In this document: piece by piece, positions 10,176-21,730 of the stretch
Layout of the letters: each line of letters begins with the position of its first letter
Position numbering within the stretch: position 1 is the stretch's first letter
Origin: Aquanectria penicillioides
Taxonomy: Eukaryota > Ascomycota > Sordariomycetes > Hypocreales > Nectriaceae
Reading direction: 5' to 3'
Assembly (NCBI GenBank): GCA_003415625.1
Contig: PYIU01000001.1
Coordinates: 4,526,746 to 4,590,745 of the forward strand
Length of the DNA stretch: 64,000 nucleotides
Notes under the pieces: generated by a model
Told to the model about the DNA's origin: nothing
The model's database searches: none
What the model saw: only the letters and a program-made list of their open reading frames with translations
Position numbers and translations under genes: made by a program

Positions 10176-11677
10176 GAGATGAACGTCTAAATGGTAGGAT
10201 TCGGGTTAGGGATACGGTACTAGGGATTCCCATTGGATTGGGCTTGATTTGGACTGGACGGAGAATGAGAACGGCTTAATGACATGGTCGTGTGTACAGA
10301 TCGGATACATGGATGGCGTTTGGGATAATGGCCTAACATTTGAATCTGAATAGCGAGGCTTCTAGGCATTGTGCCAGGCCTCTTGCCGCATTTGGTTGAC
10401 GTGGTTCATTCTTTTACATGACCGTGTTTTATTTGATGAGACAAGCCACCGAGAATGAAAGGTCGGTGAAAGAACCTGGTCGCTGGTGCTGGCTTTGCTT
10501 TGCTGTAGCAGAACATATTGTTGTTGCATGACACAACTGGGTCACTATATTTCAAAGTAAAGTGGAGAGTGGTGCATCGCCTCGAGGTTCTAGGACAGTC
10601 AACGATCAGATCCACGACCGAAGGGGTTAGGACAGGACAGTTTGGAAGGTGAAACCTAAGCATGGCCATGTGCTGGGATTTAGAAATGTCATGACGTCTT
10701 GATGAGCAGAGGCTAAGGCGAGAGAGAAATTGTGTTTTGCCAATGAGGCTAGCAAGACGACCTAGTTTGGCATGGCTACCGTCCGCCGTTCTTGGTGGTC
10801 TCATTCTGAGAAGCCTGTGCAAACTGGAAATACCAGAGATTGATAGATCGAATTGTCTGGCAACGGTTTCGTTGTCCCCCCCCCCCCCCCCTGCCTCCCC
10901 ATCCAAAGGCTGGGGGAGGAGAGAAATTGAACTGAAGGCGTTGTTGTCGCAGAAATCTGAGTCGTCTCCTCCCCGCGGCCCTGCAAACGGTTGAATTCGA
11001 ACCAGAATGCCTCCCGTCGACCAGACACAAAACAAAAAAGGGGGGTCGAGAAACTGACAGCAACCTCCCCGCAGCCGTGGCATCGCAGCAGAAACAGAAG
11101 ACGGGATGTCCCGGTTTCTGAATCACCAGAGTTTGCGCCTTGGGAGAGCTCTCGGACTTGCTGCTCGAAGCCACATTCCTCGCTCCACCAAAATCCATCC
11201 TGTGCATTGCGCCCGTTCGTCGCCCGACCACTTTTAAACTTCCCGCCACGCGGCAACTTCCACTACGTTCTGCGACTCTGCACTGCACTGCACTACAAGT
11301 ACAGCACACTGCACGCCCGCACGCACGCCTTGTCTTCGCAGCTAGGGAAGCGTTTTTGCCCAATGCGTTCATGTGACCTGAAGCGAAGCGGCACACAGAC
11401 GGCGGCCTGATCTCTCCCTTGCGTCTGCTCTATTTCCTTTTTGTCTAGAAACTAAGACGACGCTCCAGCCATGAATGAGGCTTGGAGGGGGCGGTCGTGA
11501 CCCAAGGCCATGGAACGTAGTATAAATGCGAAGCTGGATCCCAACGTTGTTTATGAAATCAGTTTCCAAGGCCCGACCTTGAGTAGCTTGTCTCATCATC
11601 ATCCCTCTGGCGTCCAAGACTTTACACGAAAAAAAAAAAGAAGAAAAAAAACACCACTACTACTACACATCTAGACC
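10176..11677. other. Intergenic region with C16 tract; no gene recognised
   Basis: Overlapping frames of 139-225 codons occur on both strands around 10400-11410 but are cysteine/arginine-rich chance frames without domains. A run of 16 C lies at 10876-10891. The end is a pyrimidine- and A-rich leader for the gene at 11678, including an A-rich block at 11630-11650. Confidence 0.4.
11521..11526 (+). promoter_or_regulatory. TATA box of the small gene at 11678
   Basis: TATAAA stands 152 bases upstream of the ATG at 11678, followed by an AC/A-rich leader. It supports that small gene being real. Confidence 0.45.
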
Positions 11678-12011
11678 ATGCTCGGCTTCGCATTCTCCTC
11701 CTTCATCGTCCCGATACCCAAGTCCGAGCAAGTCTCCGACTTCTGGGGCACCCTCCGGTTCTCGCGCCGGCGCTCGTCGTCGTCGTCGGCGGAGACCCCC
11801 GGCCTCCCGGCCTTGGAACCGGTGCAGTCAACGCGCTCCGAACCCCGGGACGAACAAGGAGACGAAGGAGCAGCGCCACCAGCGTCACGCTTCTGGACTC
11901 CAAGTACGAAAGAATTGAAGGAGGTATGTATGCGCACCGTGCCTCATCCTTGGGATCAATTACTGCACGCTGCTAACGTTGAAATGCCAGAAACTCAGCA
12001 TGAAAACATGA
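11678..12011 (+). CDS. Small hypothetical protein, 88 residues, one intron
   Basis: I do not recognise this protein. Exon 1 is 11678-11923, the intron 11924-11990 (67 bp) has a strong GTATGT donor, a GCTAAC branch site and a GCCAG acceptor, and exon 2 is 11991-12011 ending in TGA; splicing shortens the frame to a KLSMKT tail. The N-terminus MLGFAFSSFIVPIPKSEQ is hydrophobic and followed by an Arg/Ser-rich segment and an acidic, Pro-rich stretch. A TATA box and a leader of purine-rich then CAC/TAC repeats precede it. The clean splice signals and promoter argue for a genuine short gene. Without splicing the frame would run to 12049 (123 residues). It lies downstream of BIR1 and convergent with the wall protein gene. 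Confidence 0.5.
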
Positions 12012-12658
12012 ACAAGAGCAGGGCATGGATGGGATATTGGGGCGTATGACATTGGAAACAAGAAAAAGTTCACTTCATGCTTCAGGGGGATGGGTACCAA
12101 TTAGGGCCATGTCAATCTACCTTTCGGTTGGGCATTTTCATCATTTGAACAAACAACAAATATATATACCACATTCAATTTCTCAATACTCTTTCTCTCC
12201 CAAGCTCAAATCAATCAATGCACGCACGCGCTTTCAAATGCCATTAAAATCCACATCCCGTTCATCGGGTATCCAATCTACACCTTTCATCATCTTGGTC
12301 CAAAAATCATCTCCATCCACATCCTGTCCATTCTTTCTTTCTTTTCTTGCGTTCATTGTCCATGGGAAACCCACCATCCCAGATCATAAAGGAGTGTCAA
12401 GAGGGTATCATTCCAGGATGTCCATGCCTATCCTGTATCCAGATTGCGCCGCAAATGAGTGTCATGGCAATGTGCCAAGAAAAAAAAGGTATCAAAATAA
12501 TGATAAATGCCCAGATCCAATTCCCCTCAGGTTTTCTAAATGCTGTAATGAGTGTCCTTTAATAATCATAAACCGTTATAAATATCATGCGTCATGTTAT
12601 AGACATTAATGTAAGGAGTGTCATGAAATATGTAAAAAAATAATGTAATGTGTGAAGA
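12012..12658. other. Convergent 3' spacer, AT-rich
   Basis: Lies between two convergent genes. A plus-strand frame of 194 codons (12025-12609) has no domain. The sequence is AT-rich and probably holds both 3' untranslated regions; no repeat or RNA gene seen. Confidence 0.4.
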
Positions 12659-15600
12659 TTAGATGAAGACGACCGCGAGAGTTGCCAGGAGGGTGATGAA
12701 GCTGGCGAACCCTGCGGTCAGGTGAGAGGCAGAATTTGCAACGGTTGCGGGTTCAGTCGAAGTCCCAGGAGTTGCCGCGGTTCGTGTGAGCAAACTGGAA
12801 ACAGATTCGGTTGCAGTGCCAGTGGCAGTGGCCGCGCTGTCGTCTTTGTTGCTGCCGTTGCTTCCACTGCTGTTGCTTCGGGTTGCGGTCGCAGAGCCTG
12901 ATGCAGAGCCTGAGCCAGAGCCAGAGCCAGATGCAGATGCGGACTCACCAGACACAGAGCCGGTGGCAGTGGCAGAACCACTGGCACTAGCAGAGCCAGA
13001 AGCTGAGCCGTTGCTTCCCCGAGTTGCTGATGATTCGGAAGACCCAGTGCTTCCAGTCGCTGATGCGGCTGATGAAGGGTTAGAGCTCATAGATGCGCTA
13101 GCAGATTGGACAGTGAAAGACTGTTCACCTGTTGACGTTCCTGCGGCGGACACGCTCGCAGAGGAACTGACTACCTGGGAGTTCACTGAAGCAGAACCGG
13201 AAGCGGAAGCAGACGCCGAGGACTGAGCCCGAGTGCTGCTAGCCGCCTGGCTCGTCGTGATCGCCGTGAAGCCGCCGGAACTGGCCTGGACTTGGCTCGT
13301 CGTCGCAACGCTGGCCGAGGTCACCGCGGACTGTGGGCTCGTACCGGTGGTCGAAGAAGGGCTCGAAGCTGATCTTCCGTCACAGTAGCCAATGAACTGG
13401 GCAAACTCGGGCTCGACATAGTCCTTGATAGTGCTCTTTGTGCTGTCGGTGTTTTCTGTGATACAGGCTGCGCAAAGTGCGTAGCTGTTCATGAAGGACG
13501 AGCCGCTGGCACAAAGCGAATCAGTCTTACCCACAGATTGAGCAATCTTGTACGCGCCGTTACAGTCATCGTAGCAGATGGCAGGGGTGGTATCACGCTT
13601 GCTAAACCTGTGGAGCGAACGACGGTGGTCCTTGTGGCTGCCATAGGGCGCCGCCGTTGTCGTCGTTGTCGTCGTCGTTGTAGTAGTGGTCAGAGGCCAA
13701 TCTGACAAACTAGTCTGGGACTCCCAGTTGCCAGTAGTAACTGTTTTAACCTTGCCATGCTTACCAATCTTCGTGTATACCTTGTACTCGAAGATGTCAT
13801 AGGACAGACCAAACGCCTCGGGGTTGAGGTTGAAGTAACCTTCGGTGGGAGGGTAGTATCCAGTAGAGTTGGCCTTCCAGGTGACGTTCTTGAACGACGG
13901 CGCAGGAATACAGTACTTGGGCTCACAAAGGTAGTCCTCGCTCGGGGGCTCAGGCCAGAAGTTACAGTACGAGGGCTTGGGTGGGTTGCACACGTATCCG
14001 GGCTCGCAACCAAAAGTGAGGTCCGAGTCGTAGCTCAGTGGCGAGCTGTTTCCAGTCACTTCGGGACAAACCGTGACGCTGGTAATCCTGGTCTGCGTAA
14101 CAGTGGCAGTGACAGCGGGAGGCGTGAAAGTGACCGGTCCAATTGTCAGAGTGGTCGTGACAACTCGGGTCGTTCCTGGGACAACAGACGTGATTGTTTG
14201 GCCTTGTTCCGTGATGGTAACAGTCTGGGCAGGCAGTTGCTGAGTGATGGTCGAGACGACGGTGCTACCAGGGAGGGTCACGATCTGGACGGGCAGGGTG
14301 ATGGTCTGTCCGGGGGCCGTGATGGTCTGTCCGGGCTGGGTTACCGTTTGTCCAGGGAGAGTGATGACCTGAGTGGTTCCAGGAAGAGTGATGGTAGTTC
14401 GCTGTCCAGATACCGTGATGACGCTGGTTGTGCCAGGGAGCGTGATGGTGGTCTCGGGGCCGGGTACCGTCACTGTGCGATCCTGTCCGGGGACGGTCAC
14501 GACTGTTCGCTCACCAGGGAGAGTCACAACGGTACGCTCGCCAGAAAGGGTGACCGTCTTTACCTCTCCAGAGATGGTGAGGACCTTGGTTTCCTGAGGG
14601 AGGGTAATCGTGGTGAGCTGACCAGGGGCGGTGATGGTTTGGCCAGGGGCAGTGACAGTTTCACCAGGGCGGTATAAGTGGTGCCAGGAAGAGTGATGGT
14701 CCTCTCCTCGCCAGAAATAGTAATAATCTTGGTCTCTGCGGGAATAGTCACTCCAGGGCCGGTCACAGTTTCACGAATGGTTTGACCCGGAGCAGTGTAA
14801 GTAGTGCCCGGAAGAACGACAGTTCTCTCCTCGCCAGAAATCGTAATAATCTTGGTCTCTCCGGGGGCAGTGACAGTTTGACCAGGGGCGGTATAAGTGG
14901 TGCCGGGAAGAGTGATGGTCCTCTCCTCGCCAGAAATAGTAATAATCTTGGTCTCTCCGGGAAGAGTCACTCCAGGGCCGGTCACAGTTTCACGAATGGT
15001 TTGACCCGGAACAGTGTAAGTAGTGCCTGGAAGAACGACGGTTCTCTCCTCACCAGAAATCGTAACAATCTTGGTCTCTCCGGGGGCAGTGACAGTTTGG
15101 CCAGGAGCGGTTACAGTCGTCCCGGGCAGGGTAATAACGGTTTGCTCACCGGGTAGAGTAATAGTGGTCTTCTCGCCAGAAATGGTAATCACCTTGGTCT
15201 CCTGAGGAAGAGTGATGGTGGTCTCTCGGCCAGGGGCAGTAATGGTTTCACGAATGGTTTGACCCGGAATAGTGTAAGTAGTGCCTGGAAGAACGACGGT
15301 TCTCTCCTCGCCAGAAATCGTAATAATCTTGGTCTCTCCGGGGGCAGTGACAGTTTGGCCAGGAGCGGTTACAGTCGTCCCGGGCAGGGTAATGACAGTT
15401 TGCTCACCGGGCAGAGTAATAGTGGTCTTCTCGCCAGAAATGGTAATCACCTTAGTCTCCTGAGGAAGAGTGATAGTGGTCTCTCGGCCAGGGGCAGTAA
15501 TGGTTTGGCGGACAGTTTCACCCGGAGCAGTGTAAGTGGTACCTGGAAGAACGATGGTTGTCTCCTCGCCAGAAATCGTAACAATCTTGGTCTCTCCAGG

Positions 15601-16900
15601 GGCAGTAACAGTTTGGCCAGGAGCGGTTACAGTCGTCCCGGGCAGGGTAATGACGGTTTGCTCACCGGGCAAAGTAATAGTGGTCTTCTCGCCAGAAATG
15701 GTAATCACCTTGGTCTCTTGAGGAAGCGTGATGGTGGTCTCCCTTCCAGGAGCAGTAACGGTGGGTCCAACAAGAGTCAAGGTGGAGCCGGGAAGAGTAA
15801 CAACAGTCCGCTCTCCCGAGACAGTAATGACCTTGGTCTCGCCGGGCTGAGTCACTACAGTGCGCTCTCCCGTGAGGGTTACCACCTTGGTCTCGCCGGG
15901 CTGGGTGATGGTGGTTCCAGGCAGAGTAACAACGGTTCGCTCTCCTGAGACAGTGATAACCTTGGTTTCGCCAGGCTGAGTGACAACGGTGCGCTCTCCC
16001 GTGAGAGTTACCACCTTGGTCTCGGTGTAATCCTTTCCAGGAACAGTGACGGTTGTCTCTCCGCCGGGCAGAGTAATGACCTTGGTGCCGCCGGGAAGAG
16101 TAACAGTAGTTCCTTGGCCAACCACGGTGGTGGGCGTGCAGGTCGGGGTCAGCGTTACGGTGCATGTAACCTAGACAAGGTGTTAGAATGGAGAATTGAA
16201 TGCAGGCATGGATCCGGGGTTTGCGTACTGTAGTGGGCTTGTAGACGTAGACGGTGGAAGTCTTCCACTTGACTTGCCAATCAGTGACGGTAGTCGTGGC
16301 CCATTTGACCTTCCACTCAGTCTTATACTCAGTCTTGGTAACAACTCTCTCGCGCCATTCGGTTTTGCTTGAGGATGGTTAGTTTGGCTTGGTCAAGGGG
16401 GGTTGTGTGGAAACATCTTACGTGACGACCACGGTGACGGCATTTCCTCCTTTGCTGCGACGGAAGTTAGTTTGGGAGCTCTCCCAGATGTGGATGGCAT
16501 TCATACCATGACTGTGATCCGGGTGTGGTGTAGGTGTGAGTTTCCGCGTCGGTAGAGGGAGTCACAGAGGAGTCTCAGTCGTAACGACATCCGAAGTTGG
16601 GGTCTCAGTGGGAGTTGACACCTCGTAACTCGGGACATCTACAGTGGTCGTGGTCGTGATAGGCAGATGGCAACCGCATTTGAGGTTGTAAGTGTAACCT
16701 GCGGGCGCTGAGGTATCGGTTGCTGCCACCGAGGTATCGCTTGCAGCTGCCGATGAATCGCTTGCAGGGACTTCCACGCGCTCGGTCGGAGTAGTATTTT
16801 CTTCCTGTCGAGCCTGCACTTGAGGCATGTTGGGGTTCCTGTGGGCGGAGGCCTGGGCGGCCAGAGCCCCGAGGGCGACGAGGCTGGTCAGGAAACGCAT
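12659..16900 (-). CDS. Large repetitive GPI-anchored cell-wall protein, with two frame breaks
   Basis: A wall protein of about 1,360 residues if read through. Signal peptide MRFLTSLVALGALAAQASA begins at 16900; a first Thr/Ser region and a KCGCHLP cysteine motif follow. Introns: 16506-16455, 16421-16368, 16228-16171 (52, 54, 58 bp). Exon 4 (16170 on) starts TCTVTLTPTCTPTTVVGQG and then carries dozens of TKVITISGEKTTITLPG-type 14-16-residue repeats, a cysteine-rich domain (about 14070-13370), a Thr12-type run near 13670, a long Ser/Ala/Gly/Thr stalk and a hydrophobic tail (ASFITLLATLAVVFI, ending 12659) typical of GPI addition. Two one-base deletions break the frame: near 16566 (coding continues in a VTPSTDAETHTYTTPG frame) and near 14670, where CCAGGGCGG stands in place of CCAGGGGCGG seen in sister repeats. 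Both could be assembly errors or true mutations. Role: surface glycoprotein or adhesin by inference. Confidence 0.8.
14981..15754 (-). repeat. 258-bp higher-order tandem repeat inside the wall protein
   Basis: Three near-identical 258-bp units (86 residues each) follow one another: the marker TTACAGTCGT occurs at 15111, 15369 and 15627, and CTCTCGGCC-type junctions are likewise 258 apart. Each unit contains five or six copies of the basic LPG/APG-bounded repeat. Shorter, more diverged copies flank the array from about 14600 to 16080. Confidence 0.85.
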
Positions 16901-18572
16901 GGCTGCCCGGTGTCGCAAGACACAGCGAATGAAAGGGACAGCTACGCCGAGGCTTGCGAGAAAGGGGACAAGCGAAGGTAGGAGAGAAAGAGAGTCTCTC
17001 AAGTTTCTTTGTCGTCGACGTTGGACAAGGGAATCCGAGGAGGCAGAGAGAGGGAGGCGGATCAGTCACCGTACCTAGACGGACATATGTACAAAAAAGC
17101 TGGACGGGTCAGGCTGGTGAGAGCCGGGTGGCTGAGCCAGGTAGCCCTACGAACTGCCGGCGACGAGAAAGACTCGCACCACCGGCCCAATTGGTTGTTA
17201 TTTTTCTCGCTGGACAAGCCACTGGAAGGGATCAGGGTGTGCTGGGAAAATGATGAGGCGTAGGCCCCGGAACGTGGGTCGAGTGACGACGTGGTGCTGA
17301 CTCTCAAAGGTCTTGACGAGATGACAAGATGACGATGTAGGATGAACGAGCAAGGGCTCCGCAAGGGATTCGGAATGAGGGAGCTCCCCAAAGCTCAAGG
17401 TCGGGAGAGAACTACGGCGACAGACTGGGGGGGGGAGCGGGGACGAGAGTGAGATTGGGAATATCACGAAGGGCAAGTGGCCCGGTGTGAAGGACGAGGG
17501 CAGTACGAAGCTAAATGCCATTGTGTGCTTTCGTGTGGATACCATGATCATCGCCATCTTCAGCAACAAACAGCGGCGGCGGCAGCACCAGCTGTACCAG
17601 TAACAGCACCCAGCTTGAGCGACAATGCAGCCGGAGCACATGCAGAAGGCACCGCCAGGGGTATGGGGGTAGGATTGGGACAGGAAAACGGGCCTGGGGG
17701 GGACTGGGCACGTACGAGGTCCCAAAGCAGGAAGCAGTACGAAGCCACAGAGGGTGGTCCAGAGCGATGAATGGGAGAGGCCAGTTCGGACAAGGGCGAG
17801 GAGCCAAGACTTGCGGGTGCCTGTCGATGGGTGATGTGAAGGTGTGCGGAGGCGTGGCCGAGTGGCCGTGGTGTGCGGATGTGTGTGTGCGTGTACGGAA
17901 ATGCTGTTCGCTGCATGCTATCCGTATCCAAAGGCTGGGTCAACAACCACGGGGTGTAGCATTGACACAGGGAGAGATGCAGATGGCATGGCCTGGACCC
18001 AGGGCCCCCATCCCCATTCAGGGCCTAAGGACCCAAAGACCCAAAGATGCAGGAAGAAAGAGGCAGAAAGCGAGCAACACCCAGGGCTGCTCGTGGCAGT
18101 CATAGCCGAAAAGCTGGTGACGGCAACCAGGGCCCCCAGTCCTTTCTTTTTGCCCAGCGGGGCTGTGGACAGGGTCGATCTGACCTACACCGGAGAATCA
18201 TGTTGATTGGGAAACGGGCGGTTACTATCCTTGTCGGCAGTCAGCCCTTAGGCCCGGAATGGTTGAGTCGAGCGACGACGGTGACATGGCCGATGGCCGG
18301 CAACTTGAGTCAAAATCCAGGCTGTGTGAATCGACGAGTTGTCCAGCTTCAAGCCATGGCTGTCTTGGAGAGCACGGGATAGGTTTGGCTGAAGAGCGGG
18401 ACGGTCGGTGCTTGGAATAGCATACTCGTGTTTGAAGCTGGGAGGCTTGGGCCGGCGCCCAATAACAGGGGCCGGCGCGTGGGATAGGTGCAAGATAGTG
18501 TGCCTGTCTGCCTATACAAAGCAGGCTCTCAGGTGCCACACATGCTAGTGGAGGTACCTACATCATAGCTCC

Positions 18573-18590
18573 GGGGGGGGGGGGGGGGGG
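18573..18590. repeat. G18 homopolymer
   Basis: Eighteen consecutive G, flanked by CTCC and TTAAACG. Long G tracts are mutable and hard to sequence; the length may be approximate. Confidence 0.85.
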
Positions 18591-19836
18591 TTAAACGTGG
18601 ATGTGTGCGCAGGATGTGGAGGCACAATGGTACTCCGTACATAGTATGTAGGTAGGATGTGAATGCAAATGCGGCCGCGCGAGGAGGATCCATGCGACCT
18701 GGTCGATGCGCCAGCAACCCCAAGGAGCGGGGGAGCAACGTGAATGGTGGGAGGAGCGAGAAATAGGCATACGGATATCCGTACAGCTGGCGAGGGCCGT
18801 GTGCGTGGAGGATGCAGAGGACGTGAATGTACGAAGCATGATGAAGGGGGAAAGGGAGGTCTGGCTGGCAACCTACCAGGCCTGACGGTCAAGCCGCCGT
18901 GGCGGCGACTGCGGGTGACGGACCGGAAGATTTCTGCGCGTGACGGTAGGTGGCCCAAGAGATCGATTGATGCGAAAGGCATTCATCCGCATCTGCTACG
19001 ACTCTATCCGTACGTCGGTCCGTGGATCAGGGACATGGGTCAATAACTAGTAAGTCTAGTTCCCAGAGTGAGGTCTGCAAGAACAATGCCCAAGTCTCTG
19101 CGCCGCCAAAGTTCCCGAGGTGCGAACTCACAACAAACTCTCAAGCGCCACACCCAGTGCTTTGAGCTGTTTCGCCGCGTGATTGGCTGCAGCTGGGCCA
19201 GCTCCGCCCCCAACTGCAAGGCCCCCCCTGGCAGGTTTCAGAAAACTTCAGTGGTGGAGCCTCTGCAGACCTTGTCTTGGTTGTGCTCTCCAGCCTTGTG
19301 GCAGCGGAGCTAGTGGGGTCATTGCTGGGACAGCCACGATATCCCGCCCGGGCCCCTCTAAGCCCTAAGGCTCGGCGCTCGCAACGTGGACCGCCGGTCG
19401 AGGGGCCGTCAACCCAACGGCAAGCTAGTTGCCTAGAATGGAAACCCTCGCTCCCAAGCGGAGCCCCAGTCTCCAGCAGGTCCCAGCAGGTCCCAGTTGG
19501 TCCCCAGTCGCTGGGAACTTATTCCTTTCACCGTATGTCGAGAGAGTCTGTAATCCGTGTAGTCAGCAGGTAGTTACCTTTTGCACGCAGCCCGTGCTCA
19601 TTCACATTCCAGCTTCATCAGCCAATTGTTTTTTTTTTCTTCTCTTTTTTCCTCATTGATGTTCTTCATGTTAAAAGTTATTCATCGCTAATTCAATCAT
19701 CCATTCATCCATCCATTCATACATGCATCCACCAGTGCGGCTCCCTCCCTCCTCCTCCTCCTCCTCCTCAAATCGTCCCTTGCCTCGTTTTAACCAACCG
19801 TCCGCCGACGTGTGCGCGACTTTTGCATTCAACCAC

Positions 19837-19866
19837 CCATCCATCCATCCATCCATCCATCCCATC
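19837..19866. repeat. CATC tetranucleotide microsatellite
   Basis: About seven copies of CATC/ATCC, with related imperfect copies at 19695-19735 (ATTCATCCATCC type). Confidence 0.8.
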
Positions 19867-21730
19867 CTACCGTCCAGTGCGCGGCCACATGAGCTGCATC
19901 CGTTGTGCAGCGAAACAGGCCGCCAACTCACCCTCCCTGTCAGTTGAACCCTCATCCCTGCGGTCAACGATGAGAGCCTATTTGACAGCCACATGTCCTG
20001 GAGGGTGTGTTGGGGGCTAAATCGGGACCAACTCGGTCTTTGCTCCCTCTCTTTTTCCGTTCAGAAAGAGGGGCCTCGACGCCTCGTTGTATATCGACAA
20101 GGATGGTGAGATCGGCCCTTGTCCAAGACCCATCGAGTCCGCCCAGCCCCCAGCTTGTTTGTTTATTCTCTCCGCCGACTCAAAGGTCCTTGAGCCTCGA
20201 CCATCTTTGGTGCCTTATGGAGAGAGTTAATTATCTAGTTTACTCTTTCTCTGTTGGCCCCGCCAGGGGTTCGGTGCCATTAATCTCGCTCGGCCCAGGA
20301 TATTATTCATCCTCACCGTCGTCGTCGGCTTACATCTCTGCGATCCCAGTCGATCCTCAACACTAGGCTCTCCATGACTCTCTCATGTCTCTACCCAGAT
20401 AAACTCTCCGGACCAGGGCCGCAGCCCAAAATGGCGGTCCGCCGCAACGCCGGCAGGACAGGGAATTACCAAATTCAACTTCCATGTCGATGTCGGTGGT
20501 GCTGGTTGAAGGCTTGACTTTTTCACAGCCACCTGTTTCTTGGCCGCGTGGCCGTCAGGCCAACAGCAGCAGCTCTTTGATCTCGCAACGACCAGGGACC
20601 CAGCCATTTGCAATCTTTTCTTTGTTGTCTTTTCGCATCCATCCAGGACCGCCGCCGCCATGCCAGCAGCTCGTGCGGGAACTTGCTTCTAATTGTCATC
20701 GAGTCAGCCTACTTTGGGCGCTCCGGTGTCACCGGCTCGCCCGCATCAAGCATGGAGAGTATCTGATGTCAGCACTCTTTCGTATCCACACGATGGCTAT
20801 CCGACGGTGACTTTTCGCTGGCTACTGCACTTTTCACCGTCCACATCCGTCTACATGGCACCATCCATGAATGCGCTCTCATGCATCCCAGTGATTGGCG
20901 CGCCCCATAACTACGTTGCAGTCGCAAACCGCTGGTCCTCTGAGGCTGAGCCACAACTCGGGGGCCTTCTGTGTGCTCCGTGGAGTGAGTGGCCAAGCCC
21001 AGCCATCCACGGCGGCCAACAGCCAGCACCCAATCATCAATGCCACCACATCCTACGCCCTCGGTTGCCAAAAGTAGCGTCCTAGGATGCACCCGTAGAC
21101 TTGGCCGGAGCCAGCCTGGGCGCCGCCATGCATCCGTCCCCCGGCGACGGTGCTGGGATTGCTGGGGTTGTTCTCACATCGGAAGAGACAGCTGATCACT
21201 CAGCCCTACATCTGCCCCCATCCCCGGCTACTCTGTGGCAAATCAATCTCACTGAGCCAAAGGTCTTCAAGGCCGGGCCGTCTCCATTGTCAACCCCCTC
21301 TCTCCGTTGTTGTCTTACTCCCCCATTTGCGGCTCGTTGCGGGGGGTTTTTTTTTTTTTGCCGTCCTCGATGCTGACTCTGCCTGACCGTCTGATACGAC
21401 TCTCTCATTTCCGCCCACAACTGAACCCACTGGGAAAGCCTGGCTGCTGAAAGTTCTCCATTTGGCCAGCCTGCCTGGTCAGATACCTTCCCGAAGGAGA
21501 CTTCTTTCACTGCAGCCGAACCTAGCCCTCGGCGGACCAACCGGCCTGTCATCGGCTCGCTGTCATCGCTGACAGAATCCGTGCGACGAACTCTTTGGGA
21601 CCCTTGGGGTTGCGACTATCATGGTTCACTAGCATCTCCCTGCATCTAATTTTCCACTGACGTTCCGTTTCATTTCTGTGGCTGCGAGAAACTGCCAATC
21701 CATCCGGCTGTTTGGCTGAAGGGATTCATC

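Larger units (their letters stand above)
16901..21730. other. 4.8-kb gene-free divergent spacer
   Basis: Lies between the starts of the wall protein gene (minus) and the kelch membrane protein gene (plus). Frames up to about 175 codons occur on both strands, but none has a domain, signal peptide with a plausible body, or splice structure I trust. It contains a G18 tract (18573-18590), a TCC/CTCC run near 19745-19770 and a CATC tetranucleotide array (19837-19866), plus many short G- or C-rich patches. Long upstream regions for two surface-protein genes, or non-coding transcription, are possible; I see no transposon ends. Confidence 0.45.

Noticed and set aside
10985..11005. GGTTCGAATTC on the minus strand, T-arm-like
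   Set aside because: No pairing T-stem, D-arm or acceptor stem can be folded around it.
10406..11083. 225-codon minus-strand frame
   Set aside because: No family resemblance, reads through the C16/G16 tract and has no signal peptide or splice pattern.
13757..15948. Long plus-strand frames (up to 306 codons) opposite the wall protein
   Set aside because: They mirror the codon periodicity of the tandem repeats on the other strand (Gly/Ser/Asn/Arg/Leu patterns) and are antisense shadows.
16900..17002. Earlier in-frame start for the wall protein (17002)
   Set aside because: The extension puts 34 residues before a clean signal peptide that starts at 16900; the shorter start is more plausible.
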